From positions 1 to 25,193 of the IMG/VR virus record IMGVR_UViG_3300044971_001039: a stretch of 25,193 nt of DNA; one strand, written 5' to 3'. Each line of letters starts with the position of its first letter. Within the stretch, counting starts at the first letter, position 1. The position numbers and the translations under genes were made by a program. This stretch comes from a virus. Under the pieces are notes generated by a model, which searched no databases, had not been told where the DNA came from, and saw nothing but the letters and a program-made list of their open reading frames with translations. Of the stretch, positions 18,238 through 25,193 are shown one piece after another.

Positions 18238-20100
18238 TTACTTGTTTTTTAAAATGTCGATTTCTTTTTTTAATTCTTGAATTGCCTTGATGTATACTGC
18301 GTGAAGCTGGTCATAACTAATACCCATTTTCCCAGTTGATGCGGTTACAAAAACCGCTTCTGGTATTATCTCTGCCATTTCTTGTGCTATATTTCCATTC
18401 TGTCTGCCTTCGCCAAAGTTTTTGTATTCATCAATAAAATTAAACCAAACTGGATTCATTTTCATGATTTCATTCAATCCATATCCGATAGGCTTAATAT
18501 TTTGTTTTACAGATATATCAGAAACGGGAGCGGATAAAACACCGTTTGAATCTGCAAATACTGCTCTGCTTCCTGTGCCTGCTAAATTCACTATTGTAAC
18601 TACCCCATCCGAATCCATTGAGAATTTTTCAGTACCTTCTTTGTAAATTCGAAAAATATTAGATACTACAGCAAGCGAGTAATTATTAGCACCTTGTGAT
18701 AATACTAATCCCGAATTACTAGCATTAGAAATATTCAAAACCCTTGCAATTCCTGGGGGATTAGAGATAGTTGAACTTCCTATTCCGACGTCACCATCTG
18801 ATGAAATAACTATTCTGTTGGTAGAATTCGTTGAAAAAGCTAATGTATTTGCGGCACTTAAATACATTCCATTGGTTGCAACCGTTGAACCCGATGGAAT
18901 AAAAGCCGATGCGGCTACAGTTGAACTAAAACTTGCACTTGTACCACTTAATGCTCCTGTATTTGCAATTGTAACTTTATCACTTCCAGATGCCTGAAAT
19001 TTAGCAATAACTCCTGTATATGAATCAGCAATTAATCCAACTCCACCTGTGTTATTAGCAATAAAAACACCCCCAACCCCAGTAGTAGCATTACCAGCAA
19101 CTGCATTTCCGCTTGTTGCTTCTCCTGATACACCAAATCCGCTTGTAGCTATTCCTTTTACAACACCAGATAAAGTTGTTCCTGTAAAGGTTGCACTTGT
19201 TCCTGATAATGCTCCTGTAAGCGTACCTCCTGTTAATGGTAAGTAACCACTTAATGCAGAACCATAATCAGGAATGTTTAATGTATTGCTAATAAAAGTT
19301 GCTGCACCACTTGTGCCTGTCGTTGTTAAGGTAATTGCACCTTGATAAGTAGTCGAATCAACAGTACCATCAGCTTTTAGGAATTGCGCAGATGTGCCAC
19401 CTGACTTAACCAAAGTTGTAGCGTTTAGCGTTCCTATAATAGTTACCGCATTACCACTTCCCGAAGTCTTATTAACATAAATACCCTCGCCATTTCCACC
19501 CTTTGTAATATTTAACGCAATACCTGCACCGCTTGAATGATTAATACTAAATGTATCGCTACCACCACTAGATGAAAAACTTCCAGTTGTGCCTATCAAC
19601 GCACCAGTCAATGTTTTATCACCTGCTATTGTTTGCGAGCCTGTGGTTATTACACCACCAAAGGAGCTTGATGCAGGTTGCAAATTTAATACAGTTCCTG
19701 TTATGGTTGCTGCGTTTGCGTTAGGAACCGCACCGATAGCTGATAGCGATAGCACTCCACCATCAGCATAATTAGGAATGTTTAAAGTATTGCCAACCAA
19801 TGTAGATGGACCACTTGTGCCAGTTGTGGTAAGCGTTATAGTTCCTTGCTTACCATTTAGCTGATTCTGAACTTTGCCAAATGCTTGTAAAATTGTATCT
19901 GTTGCAAGAATTGCGCTGCCTGTGACTGATAATCCTGTTAGTAGCTTACTTGTAACTCTAGCATCTGTCACAATACCTCCGACAGTTGTTCTATACGCTA
20001 TATTATCGCCTGTAATAGCAATAGGTATTATATTAGCATCCGTTACCGAACTCGGTAATGCCGTAAAATCCTTTAAATAAACTCCATTAATTACTGGCAT
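18238..20100 (-). CDS. Tail fibre/spike protein with C-terminal S74 intramolecular chaperone
   Basis: A 620-residue receptor-binding candidate. The N-terminus (MPVINGVYLKDFTALPSSVT) likely attaches to the tail. The body is Gly/Ser/Thr-rich and repetitive: two copies of an ITLTTTGTSG...NTLNIP unit (about residues 88-110 and 256-278) and several LSGTSATF/LIGTTGSF-like strands, as in trimeric beta-helical fibres. The C-terminus (about 526-620) is an S74/ICA chaperone: VSDISVKQNIKPI with the Ser527-Asp528 autocleavage site and Lys532, NGNIAQEMAEIIPEAV, then YDQLHAVYIKAIQELKKEID, a coiled-coil end. The chaperone helps trimer folding and is cut off. Host specificity would be here. Confidence 0.88.
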   Translation of the reverse strand: MPVINGVYLKDFTALPSSVTDANIIPIAITGDNIAYRTTVGGIVTDARVTSKLLTGLSVTGSAILATDTILQAFGKVQNQLNGKQGTITLTTTGTSGPSTLVGNTLNIPNYADGGVLSLSAIGAVPNANAATITGTVLNLQPASSSFGGVITTGSQTIAGDKTLTGALIGTTGSFSSSGGSDTFSINHSSGAGIALNITKGGNGEGIYVNKTSGSGNAVTIIGTLNATTLVKSGGTSAQFLKADGTVDSTTYQGAITLTTTGTSGAATFISNTLNIPDYGSALSGYLPLTGGTLTGALSGTSATFTGTTLSGVVKGIATSGFGVSGEATSGNAVAGNATTGVGGVFIANNTGGVGLIADSYTGVIAKFQASGSDKVTIANTGALSGTSASFSSTVAASAFIPSGSTVATNGMYLSAANTLAFSTNSTNRIVISSDGDVGIGSSTISNPPGIARVLNISNASNSGLVLSQGANNYSLAVVSNIFRIYKEGTEKFSMDSDGVVTIVNLAGTGSRAVFADSNGVLSAPVSDISVKQNIKPIGYGLNEIMKMNPVWFNFIDEYKNFGEGRQNGNIAQEMAEIIPEAVFVTASTGKMGISYDQLHAVYIKAIQELKKEIDILKNK

Positions 20101-20106
20101 AATATT

Positions 20107-20562
20107 TTAATTTACAAATACATACAAACCACCACCGTTATCCACATAAACACCTGAATCCTGAGCCCAGACATTATAAGCTAGAGCTGCATTTACTATT
20201 GCTCCATATCCGGTAATAACTCCTGTAAATTTAACAAAATCCTCTGAGGTTCCGGTTATTTCTAAAGATTCCAGAAACCCCTCACCTGCATCGCCCTCAT
20301 TCGTATCTGTGTTTAGCATTGACCAGTCCATAATCTGTCTTGACCTGCCTAAATCTTTTAACTGATCCCAACCTATTATAGCCTGATCTGTAGAGTAGAC
20401 CGCTTCAAAACTTATAGAATAAGAATGCAACTGTGGTAACTGCTTTTGAGCCATATCTTGCGTAGACTTGCAAGTCTTTATAAAGTTGATATTTTCAGCT
20501 AGATTATTACTCAGCAAACACCCAACAGGCGTATCGTTTATATAAAGCATTAAATCAGTCAT
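20107..20562 (-). CDS. Tail protein paralogue A, 151 aa (tail-tube-like fold?)
   Basis: Clearly homologous to the upstream 114-aa protein over its first 115 residues: shared MLxIN..PVGCL, TCK, Y.YSI.FE.V, W..LK.L, DW, and GFxExLEI.G...DF.KF.G.ITGY. The domain has the look of a small beta-sandwich of the tail-tube type (strand-helix-strand with the conserved G.GF.E.LEI and KF.G.ITGY ends). It has an extra C-terminal 30 residues ending DNGGGLYVFVN. MTDLM start is kept, though the second Met (aligned with the paralogue) is possible. Function in the tail tip or as fibre adaptor is inferred. Confidence 0.72.
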   Translation of the reverse strand: MTDLMLYINDTPVGCLLSNNLAENINFIKTCKSTQDMAQKQLPQLHSYSISFEAVYSTDQAIIGWDQLKDLGRSRQIMDWSMLNTDTNEGDAGEGFLESLEITGTSEDFVKFTGVITGYGAIVNAALAYNVWAQDSGVYVDNGGGLYVFVN

Positions 20563-20899
20563 ATCCTGTTATATTACCACTAAATTTAATAAAATCCTGC
20601 ACCTCACCTAATATCTCTAAATTCTCTATAAATCCTTGCCCTTGCTCACCCTCTATGCCATCGCCTGTAATTTCCCAATCTATCTGAACTCTTTCAAGCG
20701 ATTTTAAGCCTGTCCACGACATTATATTATTTTCGGTAGTCATAACACCCTCAAAGGGTATTGAGTAGGTGTAGATCCTACCTAATTGAGTTAGTCCGCC
20801 TGACTGTGAAGTCTTGCACGTTGCTAGAAAAGAAATCTGCTCTGATCTGCTTACAGAGGTTAAACAACCTACTGGCACATTGTTTATAAATAGCATCAT
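20555..20899 (-). CDS. Tail protein paralogue B, 114 aa
   Basis: The shorter of two tandem paralogues, ending in KFSGNITGYD without the C-terminal extension of its neighbour. The conserved cysteines (in VGCL and TCK) and the GFIENLEILG...DFIKFSGNITG end match paralogue A. It starts in a 4-base ATGA overlap with the large tail protein upstream and overlaps the next paralogue by 8 bases. The pair probably arose by duplication and may form different rings or a hetero-complex at the tail end. Confidence 0.72.
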   Translation of the reverse strand: MMLFINNVPVGCLTSVSRSEQISFLATCKTSQSGGLTQLGRIYTYSIPFEGVMTTENNIMSWTGLKSLERVQIDWEITGDGIEGEQGQGFIENLEILGEVQDFIKFSGNITGYD

Positions 20900-23346
20900 G
20901 GTCCTGCTTTTACAGTTACTTTAGTTGTCGCTCCGTAATCTGGAGTTAACGTATAATCCAGAGCAATTTCGTCATCTACTATTCTACCTAAAACTGCTTT
21001 ACAAATATTCTGCTGTAAGTCATAAGTTAGGCTTAAATTCATAAAATAACCCTCTATTAAATTAATTGACCACCTCTGCAAAGGATTAAAGTAGCCAAAT
21101 ATAGATCCCTCAAAGCGCACAAATGGTCCTGCGTATAATCTCTGTTTTTCTTCTACTGATATTCGTAAAAATGCTTTGCTACTTTCATAAGGAGTAGCTA
21201 AAATACTCTCAGATATTCCTCTGCGATTCCATAAAGTAGTTAGCGTCGTTTGGTTTGCTTGATAAATTCCGCTTAGATATAAATTTGATGTTGTATCGCC
21301 ATTAAACAGATTAACAGTTTCTGGCACAAAAGTAAACTTCCCTGTTTGCGTAGCCGTATGCATTTCACCAATAGGATCCTCTGTGCCTATGTTAGGAATT
21401 ATACTTGCTGATCTATAAGTAATAAATAAATCAATAGATGGAGGTATTAAGTCCTCACGTGCTTCGTATAGTCTAATAGTTAGGTTTCCTGTAATTGGCG
21501 CTCTACGTGCAGTAATACTCATAGCGCCCTCATAGTATTGTAAAGTCAAGCCGTTTATTCTAGTATCATTTACACCCCATTCGCCAGTCTGGTCTAAATA
21601 CCATGTTGTTAATCCATCAGTTAGCATAACTCTAGCACTTGGTCCGTCTGATATATAGTTATAATAACTCATCTTAAACACCACCATATCGCCCTCTGTA
21701 ATTGGCGCAGGTGTAATGTTTTCAATATACTCATAAGGACCAGGCGATGCAGTTACATTGCCCAATTTAGCGCCACCGGCAGAATCTTCTGTAAGTGGTA
21801 ATAAAACATTACTCTTTGCCCAATCTGTAAAAGTTATGCCATTCCATCCAACAAATTCTGGATTTACAATCAAAGAGGTTACAAAACCATAAAGAAAAGA
21901 CATCGACGCATTTTTGTACGGTCTGTCAATCATTTTCATCTGATCTGTATTGATATGAAAATAAGGAGCTGCAATTACGCCCTCACTTTCACCACCTAAA
22001 ACTAAATCTAAATTCTCTGTTAATGTAGATTGATCATAAACCCTGTAACCATCTAAATATCTTCTAAAAGTCAAACTGCCATCTACGGCTAACTCCGTTG
22101 GTCTATAAATAAACCATTCGCCAGAACTTTGTACTAATACGGCAGTCCATAACTCTAAAACAGATCTAAGAACCTCCTCGCAACTCATAGGATTAAACTG
22201 GTCATCCTTTAAAAACCGTTCACTATTTACATAGCATTGATCTAGCGGATCGTATGTATCGCCTTGCGTCATGCTATCTTCAAAGATATTTACGCAAGTA
22301 TTTAGATACAATGCAGGTGCTTCTAACCTTACCAAACAAGCCTGTATGACTTCTATAAAAGTTTGTTTACCTAAATAGAAATTTCCATCATTCTGTACAT
22401 AGGACAGATTTTTTAGCAACCCTATTCCATCAACCGCATTTACAGAAATAACATAAGGCGGAAATGTAAAAGACTCCTGACATCCATCTGGAATGATAAA
22501 TCCTTGCCAGATTAAATCCTCAAATTCGCCTGGACTAACATAACAAACGCCATTTGCATTTGCATAGGCTTGCCCTTCTGCCGTAAATCCGCTATCAGCA
22601 TCTGCTAGAGCCTGAGCTGCTGCCTGACTTGTCACGCTATTATAATTTTTAGTAAAGACCTCTAAGGATCCCTCACCAGATGCGCAAGATGTTTCAAACA
22701 CCGCTGAACGGATAGCGGTATATTCTGTAGCTGAATGAGTACTTTGCAAAAAAACATTTATATCAGTTGTAGGTATAATAGTTGTATCCATTGCAAAAGG
22801 GAATATGACAGACCTTTTAGTTGGTATTCCTGTAATTTCTAAATTAACACCATTATTACCTGATGTCGATGTGTAACTAAATGATTTAATTAAAACAGTA
22901 TCGCCAAAATTAATATTAAATGATCCGGATGCACTATTAAACTGATTGACTATCTGAACACCATTTACCAATATCTCTAAGTTTGCATCAACTCCTGATA
23001 TATCTTCTTCTAATTCCCAGTTAATAATTAATGTATTCGGAGTTTCTTTGCGATAAATTTGCACCATGAACTCACGCTCATTCTCGGTATACAAATCCTC
23101 TAGCTCAAAGTTTTCAGTAGCTATTAAATTTAACGTACATTCAGATCCGATAATAGGCTCTAGCTTATTACTTGAAGTATTTTGATAGTTAATCTGAATT
23201 GGATTCTGCTGAGCCTGAATCTCTGTAGCTGCCCCTGCATAATCTAACTGCGAGATACTGCACAAATATTCATCTGGCAACCCATCAACAATCCGAGTAT
23301 CTCTGTCGCTATAAAAGGTAAAATAATATTTTTGGGAATAACTCAT
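20896..23346 (-). CDS. Large tail tip/hub protein, 816 aa (putative)
   Basis: Directly downstream of the tape measure, where siphoviruses encode distal tail, hub and tip proteins. The first 100 residues (MSYSQKYYFTFYSDRDTRIV, DEYLCSISQLDYAGAATEIQ, IIGSECTLNLIATENFELED) resemble the strand-rich start of tail hub domains. VISVNAVDGIGLLKNLSYVQ (about 300-320) and LEAPALYLNTCVNIFEDSMT are compatible with a gp27-like hub core, and residues 500-650 look like a carbohydrate-binding-type beta-sandwich (LIVNPEFVGWNGITFTDWAK and a TIRLYE end). No enzyme motif is visible. The role is inferred from place and length. Confidence 0.65.
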   Translation of the reverse strand: MSYSQKYYFTFYSDRDTRIVDGLPDEYLCSISQLDYAGAATEIQAQQNPIQINYQNTSSNKLEPIIGSECTLNLIATENFELEDLYTENEREFMVQIYRKETPNTLIINWELEEDISGVDANLEILVNGVQIVNQFNSASGSFNINFGDTVLIKSFSYTSTSGNNGVNLEITGIPTKRSVIFPFAMDTTIIPTTDINVFLQSTHSATEYTAIRSAVFETSCASGEGSLEVFTKNYNSVTSQAAAQALADADSGFTAEGQAYANANGVCYVSPGEFEDLIWQGFIIPDGCQESFTFPPYVISVNAVDGIGLLKNLSYVQNDGNFYLGKQTFIEVIQACLVRLEAPALYLNTCVNIFEDSMTQGDTYDPLDQCYVNSERFLKDDQFNPMSCEEVLRSVLELWTAVLVQSSGEWFIYRPTELAVDGSLTFRRYLDGYRVYDQSTLTENLDLVLGGESEGVIAAPYFHINTDQMKMIDRPYKNASMSFLYGFVTSLIVNPEFVGWNGITFTDWAKSNVLLPLTEDSAGGAKLGNVTASPGPYEYIENITPAPITEGDMVVFKMSYYNYISDGPSARVMLTDGLTTWYLDQTGEWGVNDTRINGLTLQYYEGAMSITARRAPITGNLTIRLYEAREDLIPPSIDLFITYRSASIIPNIGTEDPIGEMHTATQTGKFTFVPETVNLFNGDTTSNLYLSGIYQANQTTLTTLWNRRGISESILATPYESSKAFLRISVEEKQRLYAGPFVRFEGSIFGYFNPLQRWSINLIEGYFMNLSLTYDLQQNICKAVLGRIVDDEIALDYTLTPDYGATTKVTVKAGP

Positions 23347-25139
23347 GGCCCGAATCTCTGTAATTTAGCACCTGCTCTGTTTAAAACTCCGATTAAGTTA
23401 GTACCTGAAATCTCAAATACAACACGACCACCACCAAAGTCCTGAGCAGATCCTGCCGCACTTGTACTGATTGTAGATGATGCTTGTGGAATAGGTGCTT
23501 GTTGTTTCTTTTTAAATAAAGATGCAATCCCTGCTATTGCAGCAACCCCGGCTAAGATAGGTAGTAATGGACTGGCGGCAGCAACTGGTGCGCCAATAGT
23601 TGCAGCCGATCCTAAAATGCCTCCAGTTGATTTAGCAATATCTGCTAAAGGTGCAGCTTTTTTACTTGCGCCAAACAACCCTGCAATACCTGCTATTAAA
23701 CCGCCACCTTTTTCAGTTTTACCACCTTTAGATCCTAATAGATTTAAAACGCCTTGAGTTGCCTCACTTGCTAATACTGATAAAAAAGTATTTTTTATTG
23801 CCTGACCTAATGCCGAAAAAGAAAAATTACCATTCATTAATATATCATCAAAGAATGTCTTAAAGGATGATCCTAACTGTGGCAATAAATCAAACTTAAT
23901 ATTATCCTGTAATATCTGGAATGGAGTGTAAAGTTGCTGACCTATATTATCAGGTATAAAACTTTTAGTATCTAATAATTTAGTTACATCTATTAAAGGC
24001 TTATCCGTTAAACTAGCAAAAGTCTTTTTAGCATCTTTAGATAAGGCTTTTTTTAATACTTCAACCCCTTGCGCTGCAAGTCTAAATGAAATATCTAAAC
24101 CCTGTAAGTAATTATCTAATTTAGCTGCTTTTAATTGTTTAGTTAAATCTAATAAACTACTGCCTTTACCTTGCTTGTCATCAAATAAATTACCTGTTTT
24201 TGCTTCCTCAATTCTTAATTTATCTAATATATTAGTATAGGTATCTATTTCTGCTCCTGCTTCCTTAAAGGCTTTTGTTTGATTGTTTATTCCATCTTGT
24301 AAAACAACAAAGTTTTTTATTCCCGCTGCTCCTAATGCAACTCCAACGACTTTACTAAATGTAGATGCTTGTTCAACTGCCGTTTTTGTAGTTGCTTGTA
24401 ATTGTTTTACAAATGCTTCACCTAGTAATTTTTCTGCTGCTTGTATCTTAGCTTTTCTTAATAATGAATCACTTAGTAAATCTATTGCTTTTGCAGCCTC
24501 TTTACTTCCAACAGTTTCTAGCGTTAAGAAATTTAATTGTTCTGGATATTCAGCTTTTACTGCTTTTAATGCCTCAAGTCTTGCATTCCTAGATAAAGTT
24601 TCATTTTTTGCAATACCTATTAAACTCTCTAAAGTTGATATTTCTAATTTTGCAGCACCTTGTGAATCTATAAGAGCTTCATTATATTTTTTTTGATTTT
24701 CAGTCGCATTATCTACTACGCCTGATAAATAATTTAAAGCACCTGCAACCTTTTCAGGATTCTGAGCCAATACAGTTAATGCAGAAGTAACTAAAGAAAC
24801 TGCGAGTAGTAAACCGCCACCGCCAACTAAAGATGATGCTAATGCTTTTAATGCGCCTCCGCTAGAGCCTGATTCTTGCTTTAGCCTTTGAAATGATTCT
24901 ATTAATGGTTGAATATTGTTTTGAATACCAATAAACCCAAAAGGTGCATCTTGCGCAACCCTGCCTAAATTAGTTAAGGCAAAGGCAGCAGAGTTAGATC
25001 CTTTTACTAATTTATCTCCTAACCCGGCACCAGCTTTACCTGCATCGTCGGCTAATTGTTTTAATCTGTCTTTTATTTCCTTCTGCGCAGCTTTTAATTG
25101 ACTTAAATCAGCGCCAATAGGTATCTCAATTCCTTGCAT
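23343..25139 (-). CDS. Tape measure protein
   Basis: A 598-residue helical, Ala/Lys/Gly-rich protein. The start (LSQLKAAQKEIKDRLKQLAD, DDAGKAGAGLGDKLVKGSNS) is typical for tape measure proteins, followed by hydrophobic Gly/Ala-rich segments (about 95-125 and 520-545) able to insert in membranes for DNA passage, and long helices between. The length would predict a rather short tail (about 90 nm by the usual 1.5 Angstrom per residue). It overlaps the truncated upstream gene by 14 bases and the tail hub gene by 4 (ATGA). Confidence 0.87.
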   Translation of the reverse strand: MQGIEIPIGADLSQLKAAQKEIKDRLKQLADDAGKAGAGLGDKLVKGSNSAAFALTNLGRVAQDAPFGFIGIQNNIQPLIESFQRLKQESGSSGGALKALASSLVGGGGLLLAVSLVTSALTVLAQNPEKVAGALNYLSGVVDNATENQKKYNEALIDSQGAAKLEISTLESLIGIAKNETLSRNARLEALKAVKAEYPEQLNFLTLETVGSKEAAKAIDLLSDSLLRKAKIQAAEKLLGEAFVKQLQATTKTAVEQASTFSKVVGVALGAAGIKNFVVLQDGINNQTKAFKEAGAEIDTYTNILDKLRIEEAKTGNLFDDKQGKGSSLLDLTKQLKAAKLDNYLQGLDISFRLAAQGVEVLKKALSKDAKKTFASLTDKPLIDVTKLLDTKSFIPDNIGQQLYTPFQILQDNIKFDLLPQLGSSFKTFFDDILMNGNFSFSALGQAIKNTFLSVLASEATQGVLNLLGSKGGKTEKGGGLIAGIAGLFGASKKAAPLADIAKSTGGILGSAATIGAPVAAASPLLPILAGVAAIAGIASLFKKKQQAPIPQASSTISTSAAGSAQDFGGGRVVFEISGTNLIGVLNRAGAKLQRFGP

Positions 25140-25193
25140 CTTCTAAGTATTTAAGCATCGCCTTATTCATTTGTTCTTTAATTATATCCATGT
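25126..25193 (-). CDS. Partial gene upstream of tape measure (C-terminus only)
   Basis: The end of a reading frame that runs off the window: MDIIKEQMNKAMLKYLEDAR, then N and a TGA stop inside the first codons of the tape measure gene (14-base overlap). It could be the end of a tail assembly chaperone, which normally precedes the tape measure and is often made by frameshift, but too little is visible to decide. Confidence 0.5.
   Translation of the reverse strand, partial: MDIIKEQMNKAMLKYLEDARN

Noticed and set aside
18934-19853. DNA-level repeats in the tail fibre gene as a mobile or CRISPR-like element
   Set aside because: The similar stretches near 18934, 19194, 19310 and 19812 are imperfect and in frame; they encode repeated beta-strand units of the fibre.
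1-25193. tRNA genes, CRISPR arrays, integrase/attachment sites, insertion sequences
   Set aside because: No cloverleaf-like stretch, regularly spaced repeat, recombinase motif or transposase was seen by eye; a tRNAscan/attachment-site search would be decisive.

Overview
This 25.2 kb window is almost certainly part of a tailed double-stranded DNA phage with a siphovirus-type morphogenesis gene set, infecting (or integrated in) a Bacteroidota host. The host call rests on three things seen here: AT-rich DNA with few strong Shine-Dalgarno sites; promoter candidates matching the Bacteroidota pattern TTTG-N20-TAnnTTTG; and a primase-helicase of the BT4734/VirE type that is typical of that phylum. 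No integrase, excisionase or CI-like repressor is visible, so a lytic life style is plausible, but an unknown amount of the genome (at least the head-completion and tail-tube genes expected between the two window edges) is missing.

Layout. Nearly everything is on the minus strand, so transcription runs from high to low coordinates. 25193-17956: tail module (end of a small gene, tape measure, large tail tip/hub protein, two tandem paralogous tail proteins, a tail fibre with an S74 chaperone domain, a small follow-on gene). 17930-15740: small membrane proteins and a lysis cassette (candidate holins, possible two-part spanin, M15 endolysin). 14843-15651: the only plus-strand operon, a ribbon-helix-helix regulator followed by two membrane proteins; it converges on the end of the lysis genes. 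14718-14842: divergent promoter region. 14717-13898: five tiny early genes joined by ATGA overlaps. 13784-8944: recombination/replication operon (Rad52-like annealing protein, YqaJ exonuclease, SSB-like protein, small HTH protein, SNF2-like helicase, DNA methyltransferase, PD-(D/E)XK nuclease). 8824-6659: primase-helicase, preceded by its own promoter and leader. 6434-6658: repeat array of the octamer TTAATAGG. 6433-7: two small genes, then small and large terminase, portal, head morphogenesis protein, prohead protease and HK97-fold major capsid protein. On a circular or permuted genome, the capsid end would continue into head-completion and tail genes and re-enter the window at 25193.

Most notable. 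The two replication transcripts (annealing-protein operon and primase gene) each start with a near-identical promoter (TTTG-N20-TAnnTTTR), followed at once by a 5' leader with the same strand order S1-S2-S1'-S2'. Each has a 9-bp S1 at the predicted 5' end, a 21-22 nt A/U-rich first loop, a 12-13 position S2 with U-U mismatches, a shared GGGGGCG next to S1', and a second S2 strand ending 11-13 nt before the ATG. The stem sequences differ between the two but pairing is kept, as expected for a conserved RNA pseudoknot or bistable switch controlling translation of replication/recombination proteins. I do not recognise it as a known riboswitch class. Second is the 10-copy TTAATAGG array beside the primase gene, a candidate origin or control region. 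Third is the divergent regulatory region with a short ribbon-helix-helix gene (50 aa) and TTTTGAT repeats.
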